A stretch of DNA of 64,000 bases from Micromonospora lupini str. Lupac 08 (GCF_000297395.2 NZ_HF570108.1:6741637-6805636); one strand, 5' to 3'; positions 33,886 through 44,781 are shown, numbered from the stretch's first letter. Notes: generated from the sequence alone by a model not told the origin. A program made the numbers and translations.

Positions 33886-34542
33886 GTGGCCGATCTGCTG
33901 GACCGGTGGCGGGCGGCGGCCCGTGCTGCCGGGGCGAGACCCGACGAGAGCTGCACCACGGCCGGCGAGGAACTGCTCGCCCGGTGGCGGGAGCCGCACC
34001 GGCGCTACCACACGGTGGCGCACCTGGGCGCCGTCCTCGACGTGGTGGACCGGCACGCCGCGCTGGCCGACCGGCCCGACCTGGTCCGGTTGGCCGCCTG
34101 GTGCCACGACGCGGTCTACGACCCGCGGGCCCCGGGCGACACCAACGAACGCGACAGCGCCGCGCTGGCCGGGAACGTGCTCACCGGGCTCGGGGTGCCG
34201 ACGCCCGCGGTGGTCGAGGTGCGCCGGCTGGTCCTGCTCACCGCCGGGCACGCCGTGGCGCCCGGCGACGCCGACGGCGCCCTGCTCTGCGACGCGGACC
34301 TCGCCGTGCTGGCCGGGCCGCCGGCCGCCTACGACCGCTACGCGGCGGCGATCAGGCAGGAGTACGCACACGTGCCCGAGTCGGCCTTCCGGACCGGACG
34401 CGCCGCCGTGCTCACCGGGCTGCTGGCGCTCCCCGCGCTGTTCCGGCTGCCGCCGCTCGCGCAGCGGTGGGAGCAGCGCGCCCGGGACAACCTGCGCCGC
34501 GAGCTGGCCGCACTCAGCGGGCCGCCGACGATCCCGGTCTGA
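33886..34542 (+). CDS. Predicted HD-domain metal-dependent phosphohydrolase
   Basis: 218 residues. The HD metal site is seen as RRYHTVAHL (His), WCHDAVYD (His-Asp) and a later Asp in LLCDADLAVL. It resembles the yeast/bacterial family of predicted HD phosphohydrolases with the N-terminal YHNxxH-like pattern. Substrate unknown. GTG 33886 is favoured by CAGACT 6 nt upstream (near-consensus leaderless); ATG 33868 is the alternative. Its 3' end overlaps the converging DUF4031 gene by 29 nt. Confidence 0.83.
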   Translation: MADLLDRWRAAARAAGARPDESCTTAGEELLARWREPHRRYHTVAHLGAVLDVVDRHAALADRPDLVRLAAWCHDAVYDPRAPGDTNERDSAALAGNVLTGLGVPTPAVVEVRRLVLLTAGHAVAPGDADGALLCDADLAVLAGPPAAYDRYAAAIRQEYAHVPESAFRTGRAAVLTGLLALPALFRLPPLAQRWEQRARDNLRRELAALSGPPTIPV

Positions 34543-34798
34543 CCAGGTGCTTCGGACGACGCAGCCCGGCGTCGCGCAGCAACCGGACCAGTTCCCGGCT
34601 CGGCACCACCCGGGCACCGAGCCACACCGCCGCCGCGAACCGGTCGGCCGGGATGTCGTAGTGGTCCCGGTCGAACCCGCGCCGGGGCGCGCCCAGCGCC
34701 TCGGCGAAGGCGTGCAACTCGGCGTAGGAGACGTCGCTGATCAGGTGCGACCAGAGTCGACCGCGCCACGGCCAGGCCGGCCGGTCCAGGTAGAGCAT
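34514..34798 (-). CDS. DUF4031 protein
   Basis: 94 residues, DUF4031: MLYLDRPAWPWRGRLWSHLI at the start, then RDHYDIPADRFAAAVWLGA and VPSRELVRLLRDAGLR. Small soluble protein, function unknown. Leaderless start: TAACTT 7 nt before the ATG. Its last 29 nt overlap the HD gene on the opposite strand. Confidence 0.88.
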   Translation of the reverse strand: MLYLDRPAWPWRGRLWSHLISDVSYAELHAFAEALGAPRRGFDRDHYDIPADRFAAAVWLGARVVPSRELVRLLRDAGLRRPKHLVRPGSSAAR

Positions 34799-34854
34799 GG
34801 TGCCCAAGTTAGCCCGCGTTGATGATCGGTGGCCGGCGACCTAGCCTCGGCGGC

Positions 34855-36255
34855 ATGGCCCCCACCGGACTCCTCGACGACCTGCGTGCCGCCCTGGGCG
34901 AGAACGCCGTACTCACCGACCCGGACCTCCTGCGCGTACACCAGCGCGACGAGGCCGACCTCTGCGCTGCCGGCGTCCCCCTCGTGGTGACCCGTCCGCG
35001 CACCACCGAGCAGGTGGTCGCGGTGGTGCGGGCGGCGGCGCGGCACGGCGTACCGCTGGTGCCGCAGGGCGCGCGGACCGGGCTGGCCGGCGCGGCGAAC
35101 GCGGTGGACGGCGCGGTGGTGCTCAGCACCGTCGCGATGGACGAGATCCGGGAGATCGACCCGGTGAGCCGGATCGCGGTGGTCCAGCCCGGCGTGGTCA
35201 ACGCGGCGCTCGCCGCGGCGGTCGCCGAACAGGGCCTCTGGTACCCGCCGGACCCCGGCTCCTGGGAGTCGTCCACGATCGGCGGCAACGTGGCCACCAA
35301 CGCGGGCGGCATGTGCTGCGTGAAGTACGGCGTGACCACGGAGTACGTGCTCGGCCTGGAGGTGGTGCTCGCCTCCGGCGAGGTGCTGCGCACCGGGCGG
35401 CGGACGGCCAAGGGGGTGGCCGGCTACGACCTGACGCGGCTCTTCGTCGGCTCGGAGGGCACCCTCGGGGTGATCACCGAGGTGACCGTGGCGCTGCGGC
35501 CCGCCCCGGCCGACTCGTTGACCCTGGTGGCGGTCTTCGGCTCCACGGCGGCGGCCGGCACGGCGGTGGCGCAGATCGCCGCGCGGGGCCTCACGCCCAG
35601 CCTGCTGGAGCTGCTGGACCAGACCCACCTGCGGGCGATCGAGGCGTACCAGCCGATGGGGCTGCGAACCGACGCGCAGGCCCTGTTGCTCGCCGCCGCC
35701 GACACCGGCAGCCGGGCGGGCGACGACCTGGCCGCCCTGGCCGAGGTGTGCGAGGCGGCCGGCGCCGAGGAGGTCTACGCGGCCACCGACGCGCTGGAGG
35801 CGGCGGCGTTGTTGCAGGCTCGCCGCCTGGCCCATCCGGCGATGGAGAAGTTCGCCGCCGACACCCACCCGGACGGCAGCGGTGGTCTGGTGATCGACGA
35901 CGTGGCGGTGCCGCGGGGCGCGCTCGCCGCGCTGCTGGACGGGGTGGCCCGGATCGCGGCGGACTGCGACGTGCCGATCGGCGTGGTGGGGCACGCCGGG
36001 GACGGCAACATGCACCCGAACATCGTCGTCGACCGGGCGGACCCGGCGAGCGTGGAGCGGGGCCGGCGGGCGTTCGACGAGATCATGCGGCTCGGCCTGG
36101 AGCTGGGCGGCACCTGCACCGGTGAGCACGGGGTGGGGCTGCTCAAGCGGGACTGGCTGGCGCGGGAGATCGGCCCGGTCGGCGTCCGGGTGCACCAGGC
36201 CATCAAGGCGGCGCTGGACCCGGCCGGCCTGCTCAACCCGGGCAAGGTGCTCTGA
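34855..36255 (+). CDS. FAD-linked oxidase (GlcD/D-lactate dehydrogenase family)
   Basis: 466 residues: FAD-binding PCMH domain (about 35-215; VPQGARTGLAGAAN, PPDPGSWESSTIGGNVATNA) and a FAD-oxidase C-terminal domain (GHAGDGNMHPNIV, TGEHGVGLLKRDWL). It should oxidise a D-2-hydroxy acid such as glycolate or D-lactate to the 2-oxo acid. Leaderless ATG: TAGCCT at 34842-34847. No GlcE/GlcF partners nearby, so it may act alone. Confidence 0.92.
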   Translation: MAPTGLLDDLRAALGENAVLTDPDLLRVHQRDEADLCAAGVPLVVTRPRTTEQVVAVVRAAARHGVPLVPQGARTGLAGAANAVDGAVVLSTVAMDEIREIDPVSRIAVVQPGVVNAALAAAVAEQGLWYPPDPGSWESSTIGGNVATNAGGMCCVKYGVTTEYVLGLEVVLASGEVLRTGRRTAKGVAGYDLTRLFVGSEGTLGVITEVTVALRPAPADSLTLVAVFGSTAAAGTAVAQIAARGLTPSLLELLDQTHLRAIEAYQPMGLRTDAQALLLAAADTGSRAGDDLAALAEVCEAAGAEEVYAATDALEAAALLQARRLAHPAMEKFAADTHPDGSGGLVIDDVAVPRGALAALLDGVARIAADCDVPIGVVGHAGDGNMHPNIVVDRADPASVERGRRAFDEIMRLGLELGGTCTGEHGVGLLKRDWLAREIGPVGVRVHQAIKAALDPAGLLNPGKVL

Positions 36256-36276
36256 CTCCGGTCGGCGGCGTGCGGG

Positions 36277-36813
36277 TCAGCCCTTGACCTCGGCCGGCGT
36301 CGCCTGGGTGAGCAGCAACAGGATCTCCCCCGCCACCGTCGGGCGTTCCTCACCCGGGCAGTCCTGCGAGGTGATCAGCCCGGACGAGGTGAGCAGGCTG
36401 GACGTCAGCGCGTCGATGCAGGTGGTCCGGTAGCGCCGGACCTGGTCGGTCTCCTCGGCGAGCCGGGGGTCCGCGAGCAGCACCTGGAGGCGTTCGGTCT
36501 GCTCCGGAGCCAGCCGGCCCCGGGAGGTGACCCCGTCGCCGGCGCAGTCGAGGCACTGCCACGAGCCGTCCCGCTCGACGCTCAACGTGCGCAGCGGAGC
36601 GTCCGCGCCGAGCCGTTGGATCAGGCTGACCTGGCCCACGGCGACAGTGGTCGGGATCTCGGGTGCGGACCCGCCGGCCGCCGAGCCGGCCGGCGGTTGG
36701 GCGACAGATGTGTCGGCGTCGTCGCGGCCGAACAGCGAACACCCGGTCAGGGCGACGGCGAGCACCACGGCAAGTAGGGGGGTGAGCAGACGGGGGTGCG
36801 CGCGGTAAAGCAC
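36277..36813 (-). CDS. Putative lipoprotein, function unknown
   Basis: 178 residues. The GTG start at 36813 is supported by TAGGTT 7 nt upstream and yields a classic lipoprotein signal: VLYRAHPRLLTPLL, hydrophobic core, lipobox ALTGC with lipidated Cys25. The mature part has three further Cys (CLDC, TTCID, SQDCP) that may form disulphides. No known domain recognised. A palindromic element lies about 65-80 bp upstream. Confidence 0.8.
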   Translation of the reverse strand: MLYRAHPRLLTPLLAVVLAVALTGCSLFGRDDADTSVAQPPAGSAAGGSAPEIPTTVAVGQVSLIQRLGADAPLRTLSVERDGSWQCLDCAGDGVTSRGRLAPEQTERLQVLLADPRLAEETDQVRRYRTTCIDALTSSLLTSSGLITSQDCPGEERPTVAGEILLLLTQATPAEVKG

Positions 36814-36874
36814 GCGCGGAAACCTACCCCACCGTAGGTAGCGTTCGAAACCACCATCCGGGCCGGTATCGATA

Positions 36875-36895
36875 GTTACCACTCGGTAACGTTAC
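36875..36895. promoter_or_regulatory. Interleaved palindromes upstream of the lipoprotein gene
   Basis: GTTACC-ACTC-GGTAAC (perfect) runs directly into GTAACGTTAC (perfect 10-nt palindrome). The outer GTTAC-N6-GTAAC also resembles a GlnR a/b pair (GTNAC-N6-GAAAC). It lies 62-82 bp upstream of the leaderless start. Confidence 0.5.
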
Positions 36896-36902
36896 TTTCC
36901 GG

Positions 36903-38732
36903 TCATCTCGCCGTCGGGCGCAGCTCGGCCTGGTCGTCGTCACCCCGGTCCGCCGCGTAACCCCGTACGTCCGGCGCGCCGAGTCGGGCCGCGTCCGCCC
37001 CGGCGTCGTCAGGCATCAACTGGGACTGCCGCTCCGCCTCCACCCGCGCGCGGTAGTGCTCGACCTCGCGGGCGCTCCTCGCCGCGTCCCACCCGAGCAC
37101 CGCACCCATCAGCTCGGCGGTGTGCTCGGCCGACTCCAGACCACGGTGGCTGGTCTCGAACGAGATCCGGGTCCGCCGGGTCAGCACGTCCTCCAGGTGC
37201 AGCGCGCCCTCGGCCCGAGCCGCGTAGGCGACCTCCGCGGCCAGGTACTCCGGGGCGCCGGCCAGCGGGGACGCCAGCAACGGATCGGCGTCGACAAGCG
37301 CAAGCAGGTCGAGCGTGAGAGTGCCGTACCGCTCCAACAGGTGCTCCACCACGCCCACCGGCACGCCGTGCCGGCGCGCCAGGTCGGCCCGGTCCCGCCA
37401 CATCGCCGGGTACCCGTCGGCGCCGAGCAGCGGCAGGTCGGCGGTACGCGACGCGCGGGCGCCACCCAGGCGGCGTACGGCCCGGTCGACCACGTCGGAC
37501 GCCATCACCCGGTACGTCGTGTACTTGCCCCCGGCCACCAGCAGCAGCCCGAGCATCGGCTCGAACACCGCGTGCTCACGGGAGAGCTTCGAGGTGGAGT
37601 CGGCCTCGCCGGCCAGCAGCGGGCGCAGCCCGGCGTAGACACCCTCGATGTCGGCGGTGGTCAGCGGCCGGTCCAGCACGGTGTTGACCTGCTGCAACAG
37701 GTAGTCGATGTCGCGGGCCGACGCCGCCGGGTGGGACCGGTCCAGTCGCCAGTCGGTGTCGGTCGTGCCGATGATCCAGTGCCCGCCCCACGGGATGACG
37801 AAGAGCACCGACTTCGCCGTACGCAGGATGAGCCCCGTCTCGCCGGTGATCGCCGAGCGGGGCACCACCAGGTGCACCCCCTTCGAGGCGCGCACCCGGA
37901 CGCCGGGCCGCAGACCCACGTCGTTGAGCATCCGGGACATGTCGTCGCTCCACACGCCGGTGGCCGCGATGACGGTCCGGGCGTGCACCTCGAACTCGGC
38001 GTCCGGGGAGCCGGCCGGCGCCTCCAGGTCGCGGACCCGGACGCCTGTCACCTCGCGCGCCTGCCGGATCAGCCCGACGGCGCGGGCGCTGCTCACCACC
38101 GTGGCGCCGAGGCTGGCGGCGGTACGGGCCAGGGTGACGACCAGCCGGGCGTCGTCGACCTGCCCGTCGTAGTAGCGGATCGCCCCGGCCAGCGCGTCGG
38201 CCCGCAGGCTCGGGAAGATCCGCCGGGCCCCCTCCCGGGTCAGGTGCCGGTGCAGCGGCATGCCCCGACCACCGCCGAAGAGACCGGCGAAGGCGTCGTA
38301 GGTGGCCACGCCCGCGCCGTAGTACGAGCGGCGGAAGATCCGGGCGGGCAGGTCCCGCAGGCCCCGACCGGCCGGCAGCGGCACCAGGAACGGCACCGGG
38401 CGGACCAGGTGCGGCGCGAGCCGGGTGGCCAGCAGGCCCCGCTCGGTAAGCGCCTCGTGGACCAGGTGGAACTCCAACTGCTCCAGATAGCGCAGCCCGC
38501 CGTGGATGAGCTTGCTGGATCGGCTCGACGTGCCCGAGGCGAAGTCGCGCGCCTCGACCAGGGCCACCTTCAGGCCCCGGGACGCCGCGTCGAGGGCGGC
38601 GCCCGCACCGGTCACCCCACCCCCGATGACCAGCACGTCGAAGCGCTCGGCGCGGAGTCGGCGCAGGTCGGCCGTACGGCGGACCGGCGAGAGTTGCGCG
38701 GCGACGGATCGGGAGATGTTGGGGTCACGCAC
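36903..38732 (-). CDS. glpD: Glycerol-3-phosphate dehydrogenase (FAD-dependent)
   Basis: 609 residues. N-terminal FAD-binding GxGxxG is DVLVIGGGVTGAGAALDAAS; GTSSRSSKLIHGGLRYLEQ, ATGVWSDDM and WIIGTTDTDW are typical GlpD/GlpA blocks, followed by the DAO C-terminal domain. It oxidises sn-glycerol-3-phosphate to dihydroxyacetone phosphate and passes electrons to the quinone pool at the membrane. The GTG at 38732 is used because TACGGT stands 6 nt before it; 12 extra residues upstream would be non-conserved. No glpK/glpF neighbours. Confidence 0.94.
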   Translation of the reverse strand: MRDPNISRSVAAQLSPVRRTADLRRLRAERFDVLVIGGGVTGAGAALDAASRGLKVALVEARDFASGTSSRSSKLIHGGLRYLEQLEFHLVHEALTERGLLATRLAPHLVRPVPFLVPLPAGRGLRDLPARIFRRSYYGAGVATYDAFAGLFGGGRGMPLHRHLTREGARRIFPSLRADALAGAIRYYDGQVDDARLVVTLARTAASLGATVVSSARAVGLIRQAREVTGVRVRDLEAPAGSPDAEFEVHARTVIAATGVWSDDMSRMLNDVGLRPGVRVRASKGVHLVVPRSAITGETGLILRTAKSVLFVIPWGGHWIIGTTDTDWRLDRSHPAASARDIDYLLQQVNTVLDRPLTTADIEGVYAGLRPLLAGEADSTSKLSREHAVFEPMLGLLLVAGGKYTTYRVMASDVVDRAVRRLGGARASRTADLPLLGADGYPAMWRDRADLARRHGVPVGVVEHLLERYGTLTLDLLALVDADPLLASPLAGAPEYLAAEVAYAARAEGALHLEDVLTRRTRISFETSHRGLESAEHTAELMGAVLGWDAARSAREVEHYRARVEAERQSQLMPDDAGADAARLGAPDVRGYAADRGDDDQAELRPTAR

Positions 38733-38803
38733 CCATCCACCGTAACCGCCACGCCAGCGTGTCGACATTCAGCGCCGCACCCCGCCCCCACGGCGGCGGT
38801 CGC

Positions 38804-38852
38804 AGATCTTGGACAGTTTCCGTCATCCGTTGACGGAAACTGTCCAACATCT
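38804..38852. repeat. Long palindrome between divergent glpD and subtilisin genes
   Basis: Perfect 17-bp arms (TTGGACAGTTTCCGTCA at 38809-38825, complement at 38831-38847) around a 5-nt loop, extended by 4 bp (AGAT/ATCT) after one mismatch. It is placed about 70 nt from each start codon and upstream of both -10 boxes. Confidence 0.9.
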
Positions 38853-38923
38853 GGGCGATTCTTCGGTGTCCCGTCCCGTGACGGGCGGGTGGGGAACCTC
38901 TGTCGTGGTCGTAAGGTTTCCGG

Positions 38924-41563
38924 ATGCACGGTCAACCTGCGCAACCCGGTCGCTCCTCGCCATGGTCGGTGGTCGCCGCCGTGCTGGTCGGCTTCTGGAC
39001 CGTTGCGGTCACCGCGGCCACCCAGACCGGCGGCTGGGTCACCGACCAGGTGCTGCTCAGCTTCGGACGGGACCGGGTCGGCTGGCTCTGGCCGGTGCTC
39101 GGCCTGACCGTCGTCGTGTTGGTCGGCACGCCCGCCCTGCTGCTGGCGGTGCTGCCCCGGTCGACCCCGGTCCGGGCCACCGGGCGGGCCTGGCTGGTCG
39201 GGGCACTCGCCCTCGGGGTGCTCACCCTGCTGCGGGTCGTGCCGCCGGTGCACCATGAGGCGTACCTCGCTGGGCTGGCCGGCGCCGCGGTGCTCAGCGC
39301 ACTCGCCGTGGCCTGGTCGGCGCGCCGCTCGTCCGCCTCGGACGTCGGCAGCGCGCCCAACGCCACCGCGCGGACCGGCGACGAGACCGGCGGCGCGGTG
39401 CTGCACCGCGACGTCGCCCGAGCCCAGACCGCCGAGAGCCCGGAGCCGAGCGACGACGCCACGTCGTCGGCCGCCGGTAACCCGGACATCCACGCCGCGT
39501 CGACAGCCGCCGAAAGCCCGGACATCCACGCCGCGTCGACAGCCGGCGGGCGCCCGGAGTCGGTCGGGGGCCGGCGGGGATCGCGCCGGCCGGGGCCGGT
39601 GCCGCTGCTCGCGGTCGCCGCCGGTCTGGCGCTGCTGCTGCCGTGGGCCTGGCTGGGCGCGCTCGGCGGGCTCCTGGAGACGGTGCTCGCGCTGGTGGCG
39701 GCAGCGGCGCTCGGGGTGCTGGCCGCGACACTGTTGGACGCCACCTTCTGGTCGGAGTTCGCGGTCGGCCGGCCGCCCCGGCCGGCCCGGCTGGTCCTGC
39801 TCGGAGGTCTGGTCGCCGGGGTGGCGCTGCTGCTCCTCGCGGCCGGCACCGGCCAGTCGGGCGCGCAGTTGCCCGCGCTGCTGACCCTGCCACCGGTGGG
39901 TTTCGCACTGGCCGCGCTGTGGGCCGCAGCCTGGCGGGCCACCGCCGACCCGGCCGACGCCGCACGGGCCGGCCGGACGGCGACCGGCTGGCTGGTGGGT
40001 CTGGCCGCGCTCGGCCCGCTGGCGTTCACCGACCCGGAGGAGATCAGCCTGCTGCTGATCGGCACCCGGGACGTGCCGTTCTGGGTGGCGGCCGCCGCCG
40101 TCGCCGGCCTCGCCGTCGCGGTCGTGGTCGCCATCGGGTACGCGGTGCTGCTGGCCCGGCCGGCGGCGCATACCCCGAGTCGCCGGGTCGCCGCGCTGGC
40201 GGCGGCGGTCCTGCTGGTGACGGTGGGTGTCGTCGACGTCGGGCCCGGCCAACCCGGCCTGTACGGGGAGCGGCTGCTGGTGGTGCTGCGCGAGCAGGCC
40301 GACCTGAGCGGCATCCCGGCCGGCGCCCCCGGGCAGGCCGGACGGGACGCCCGGGCGGCGGAGGTCTACCGGCGGCTGGTGAGCACCGCCGACCGCAGTC
40401 AGGCCGACCTGCGCCGCACGGCGCGGCGGCTACGACTCGACCCGGTGCCGTACTACCTGGTCAACGCGGTCGAGGTGGATGGTGGCCCGGCCGTACGGGC
40501 CTGGCTCGCGCGGCGACCCGAGGTGGCCCGGGTGCTGGTCAGCCAGCGCCTGCGGCCGCTGCCGGCCCCGGCGGGACAGAATCGGGGCACCGCGCCGGCA
40601 CCGACCGGCCCGGAGTGGAACATCCGTCAGCTCGGCGCGGACCGCGTCTGGTCCCAGTTGGGCGTGACCGGCAGGGGAATCGTGGTCGGCAGCTCCGACT
40701 CCGGCGTGGACGGCGGCCATCCGGCGCTACGGGCCGGGTTCCGAGGCGGGGACGACTCCTGGTACGACCCGTGGGACGGCACCCGGGCGCCGAACGACCA
40801 GGGCGGCCACGGCACCCACACGGTGGGCAGCGCGGTCGGACGGGACGGCATCGGGGTGGCGCCGGACGCGCAGTGGGTGGGCTGCGTCAACCTGGACCGC
40901 AACCTGGGCAGCCCGGGGCACTACCTGGACTGCCTCCAGTTCATGCTGGCGCCCTTCCCGACCGGCGGTGACCCGTTCACCGACGGCCGGCCGGAGCGCG
41001 CCCCGCAGGTGCTCACCAACTCGTGGGGCTGCCCGGCGATCGAGGGCTGCGACCGGGAGGCGCTGCTCCCGGCCACCACGGCGCTGGACGCCGCCGGGAT
41101 CTTCGTGGTCGCCGCGGCCGGCAACACCGGCCCGTGGTGCGCGTCGATCGACGACCCGCCCGCTCCGTACGCGAACGTGCTGACCGTCGGCGCGGTGGAC
41201 GCGCAGCGGCGGGTGGCCGAGTTCTCCTCACGCGGGCCGGTGCCGGGCGGCACGGGCAAACCGGACGTGCTGGCCCCCGGGGTGGGCGTGGTGTCGGCCA
41301 TGCCCGGCGGCGGGTACGCGGCGCTGGACGGCACGTCGATGGCGACCCCGCAGGTGGCGGGGGTGGTCGCGCTCATGTGGTCGGCGAACCCGGCGCTTGT
41401 CGGGGACCTGACCCGCACCCGGCAGATCCTGCGGGACACCGCCACGCCGGCCGAGCCGACGTACCGCTCCGACAACCGCGCCGACGCCTGCGGCGGCCCG
41501 GGGAACGTCACAGGCGCCGGCCAGGTCGACGCGTACGCCGCCGTTCGCGCCGCCCAGGGGTGA
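38924..41563 (+). CDS. Membrane-anchored S8 (subtilisin) serine peptidase
   Basis: 879 residues. The first 480 hold about ten hydrophobic segments, broken by a polar linker (about 130-210) with a repeated 12-residue motif (SPDIHAASTA). A propeptide-like stretch follows, then the S8 domain: catalytic Asp592 (SSDSGVDGG), His629 (GGHGTHT) and Ser805 (GTSMATP). The C-terminal protease should face outside. This arrangement of a polytopic N-terminus before the protease differs from secreted subtilisins and from mycosins. Leaderless ATG: TAAGGT at 38912-38917. Confidence 0.92.
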   Translation: MHGQPAQPGRSSPWSVVAAVLVGFWTVAVTAATQTGGWVTDQVLLSFGRDRVGWLWPVLGLTVVVLVGTPALLLAVLPRSTPVRATGRAWLVGALALGVLTLLRVVPPVHHEAYLAGLAGAAVLSALAVAWSARRSSASDVGSAPNATARTGDETGGAVLHRDVARAQTAESPEPSDDATSSAAGNPDIHAASTAAESPDIHAASTAGGRPESVGGRRGSRRPGPVPLLAVAAGLALLLPWAWLGALGGLLETVLALVAAAALGVLAATLLDATFWSEFAVGRPPRPARLVLLGGLVAGVALLLLAAGTGQSGAQLPALLTLPPVGFALAALWAAAWRATADPADAARAGRTATGWLVGLAALGPLAFTDPEEISLLLIGTRDVPFWVAAAAVAGLAVAVVVAIGYAVLLARPAAHTPSRRVAALAAAVLLVTVGVVDVGPGQPGLYGERLLVVLREQADLSGIPAGAPGQAGRDARAAEVYRRLVSTADRSQADLRRTARRLRLDPVPYYLVNAVEVDGGPAVRAWLARRPEVARVLVSQRLRPLPAPAGQNRGTAPAPTGPEWNIRQLGADRVWSQLGVTGRGIVVGSSDSGVDGGHPALRAGFRGGDDSWYDPWDGTRAPNDQGGHGTHTVGSAVGRDGIGVAPDAQWVGCVNLDRNLGSPGHYLDCLQFMLAPFPTGGDPFTDGRPERAPQVLTNSWGCPAIEGCDREALLPATTALDAAGIFVVAAAGNTGPWCASIDDPPAPYANVLTVGAVDAQRRVAEFSSRGPVPGGTGKPDVLAPGVGVVSAMPGGGYAALDGTSMATPQVAGVVALMWSANPALVGDLTRTRQILRDTATPAEPTYRSDNRADACGGPGNVTGAGQVDAYAAVRAAQG

Positions 41564-41612
41564 ACGAGGGCGGGGCCGGTCACCGCCAGCAGGTGATCTA
41601 GGGTCGGCGACC

Positions 41613-42548
41613 ATGGACGCCGAGATCACCGTCGCCGAACTGAGCCCCGACCTCGCGCCCACCGTGGCGCGAGTCTGCGAGCAGGCGCTCGACCTGCCCG
41701 AGGACGCCGCCGAGGCGGGCGCCATCGTGGACGTGCTGTGGACCCGGGCCGCCGCCGACCGCGCCGTGGTCGGGCTGGGCGCGTACCGGGGCAACGACCT
41801 GGTCGGGGTGCTGCTCTGCTCGGTGTCGCCGACCGAGGTGGGCGTCGGGCACGTGGACCTGGTCGCGGTGCTCCCCGGGCAGCGCCGTCGGGGGGTGGGC
41901 CGCGCGCTGCTGTCGCGCGCCGAGCAGGCGCTCGGCCGACGCGGTGTCACCGAGGTGCTGCTGGCCGGGAACCCGCCGTACTACGCCTGGCCGGGCATCG
42001 ACGTGCGTTACACGCCGGCGGTGTGCGCCGCCCTGGCTCTCGGCTACCGCCAGGACCAGACCGCCTGGAACATGACGGCGGACCTGTCGTACGACGAGTC
42101 ACCGGCCCTGCGGTCCACGGAGGCTGCGGAGCAACGGCTGGCCGGGCAGGGCATCACGGTACGCCGGGCGGAGCCCGCGGACCTGCCGGCGCTGGCCGCG
42201 TTCGCCCGGTCCACCTTCGGTGGCGCCTGGGACGGGGAGCTGGCCGGGTCGGTGGGCCGCGCGAGGGCCGGCTGCCACCTGGCGGAGCGGGCCGGCGAGG
42301 TGCTGGGCTTCGCGGCCTACGGGTCGTCCCGGCCGAGCTGGTTCGGGCCGATGGGCACCGCGCCCTCCGCCGAGGGTTCGGGCATCGGTGGGGTGCTGCT
42401 GCGACGCTGCCTGCGCGACCAGCGGGCGGCGGGGGTGGACCGGGCGCAGATCGGCTGGGTCGGGCCGGTGCCGTTCTACTCCGGCAGCGCGGGTGCCCGG
42501 ATCGAGCGGGTCTTCTTCCTGTACCGGCGGTCCCTGCCGGTGACGTGA
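41613..42548 (+). CDS. Tandem GNAT N-acetyltransferase
   Basis: 311 residues with two GNAT folds (about 1-150 and 165-311). The first has acetyl-CoA loop QRRRGVGRAL; the second is less canonical (GSGIGGVLLRRCL). It acetylates an amine on an unknown small molecule or protein. Leaderless ATG, TAGGGT 8 nt upstream. It follows the subtilisin gene at 49 nt but has its own promoter. Confidence 0.85.
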   Translation: MDAEITVAELSPDLAPTVARVCEQALDLPEDAAEAGAIVDVLWTRAAADRAVVGLGAYRGNDLVGVLLCSVSPTEVGVGHVDLVAVLPGQRRRGVGRALLSRAEQALGRRGVTEVLLAGNPPYYAWPGIDVRYTPAVCAALALGYRQDQTAWNMTADLSYDESPALRSTEAAEQRLAGQGITVRRAEPADLPALAAFARSTFGGAWDGELAGSVGRARAGCHLAERAGEVLGFAAYGSSRPSWFGPMGTAPSAEGSGIGGVLLRRCLRDQRAAGVDRAQIGWVGPVPFYSGSAGARIERVFFLYRRSLPVT

Positions 42549-42625
42549 GAGGGCAAATGGGACATCAATCCATTCGCCCGCATCGCCCATGGACGCCTTC
42601 TACCGTTTCGGTAGAGGAGGCAGCC

Positions 42626-42871
42626 ATGACCACGGATGACGACCAGACCGAGGACGGCCCGCCGATCACCTGGAAACCGGTAGGCGAACTGCCCGGCCAC
42701 GTGCCGTTCGACCGGCTCGACTACGGCGACGCCGAGCAACTGGCCGAGATGACCACCGACGGCGAGCCGCTGGCCGAGGAACCGCAGGAGATGGTGGACG
42801 CGCCGATCCAGCTGCTGCCGCCGTACGACCGGGCGCAGAAGCGCCGCAACCAGCGCCCGCTGCCCACCTGA
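42626..42871 (+). CDS. Small acidic protein, function unknown
   Basis: 81 residues, rich in Asp/Glu/Pro (MTTDDDQTEDGPPITWKPVG, later AEQLAEMTTDGEPLAEE). GAGGAGG lies 5 nt before the ATG, so it is very likely translated. No membrane segment or known domain. Followed by a convergent terminator shared with groEL. Confidence 0.72.
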   Translation: MTTDDDQTEDGPPITWKPVGELPGHVPFDRLDYGDAEQLAEMTTDGEPLAEEPQEMVDAPIQLLPPYDRAQKRRNQRPLPT

Positions 42872-42874
42872 CGA

Positions 42875-42912
42875 CGAACGGGGCGGACCGCGTCAGCGGC
42901 CCGCCCCGTTCG
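42875..42912. terminator. Bidirectional terminator-like hairpin (groEL end)
   Basis: Perfect 12-bp arms CGAACGGGGCGG (42875-42886) and CCGCCCCGTTCG (42901-42912) between the small protein gene and groEL, which converge here. Confidence 0.75.
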
Positions 42913-42929
42913 GTGTGTCGGAACTGGAC

Positions 42930-44552
<1,623 letters not shown>

Positions 44553-44746
44553 ACGGCGTTGTCCTCCTGGACACTCACGGCCACCCGAGTGTGTGTCCCG
44601 GATGGGCCGCCTGGTGTACGCACCTTGGGACGTCGCCACCAGGCGACGACGACGTCCTTCGGCCGGGCCGGATAGCCCGCGACGACCGGCCATGTGCCGC
44701 CCCGGCGTCTCCACGCCCGGGCAACCTGGCCCCACCGTCCCGACCA

Positions 44747-44773
44747 TTGGCACTCACGGTGTGCGAGTGCCAA
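44747..44773 (-). promoter_or_regulatory. CIRCE operator 1 (HrcA site)
   Basis: TTGGCACTC-N9-GAGTGCCAA, a perfect inverted repeat very close to the CIRCE consensus TTAGCACTC-N9-GAGTGCTAA, about 195-220 bp upstream of groEL. Confidence 0.88.
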
Positions 44774-44781
44774 TGACTTGT

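Noticed and set aside
39481..39545. 29-bp repeat in the membrane subtilisin gene
   Set aside because: Only two copies, 36 nt apart, within the linker; explained as a repeated linker peptide.
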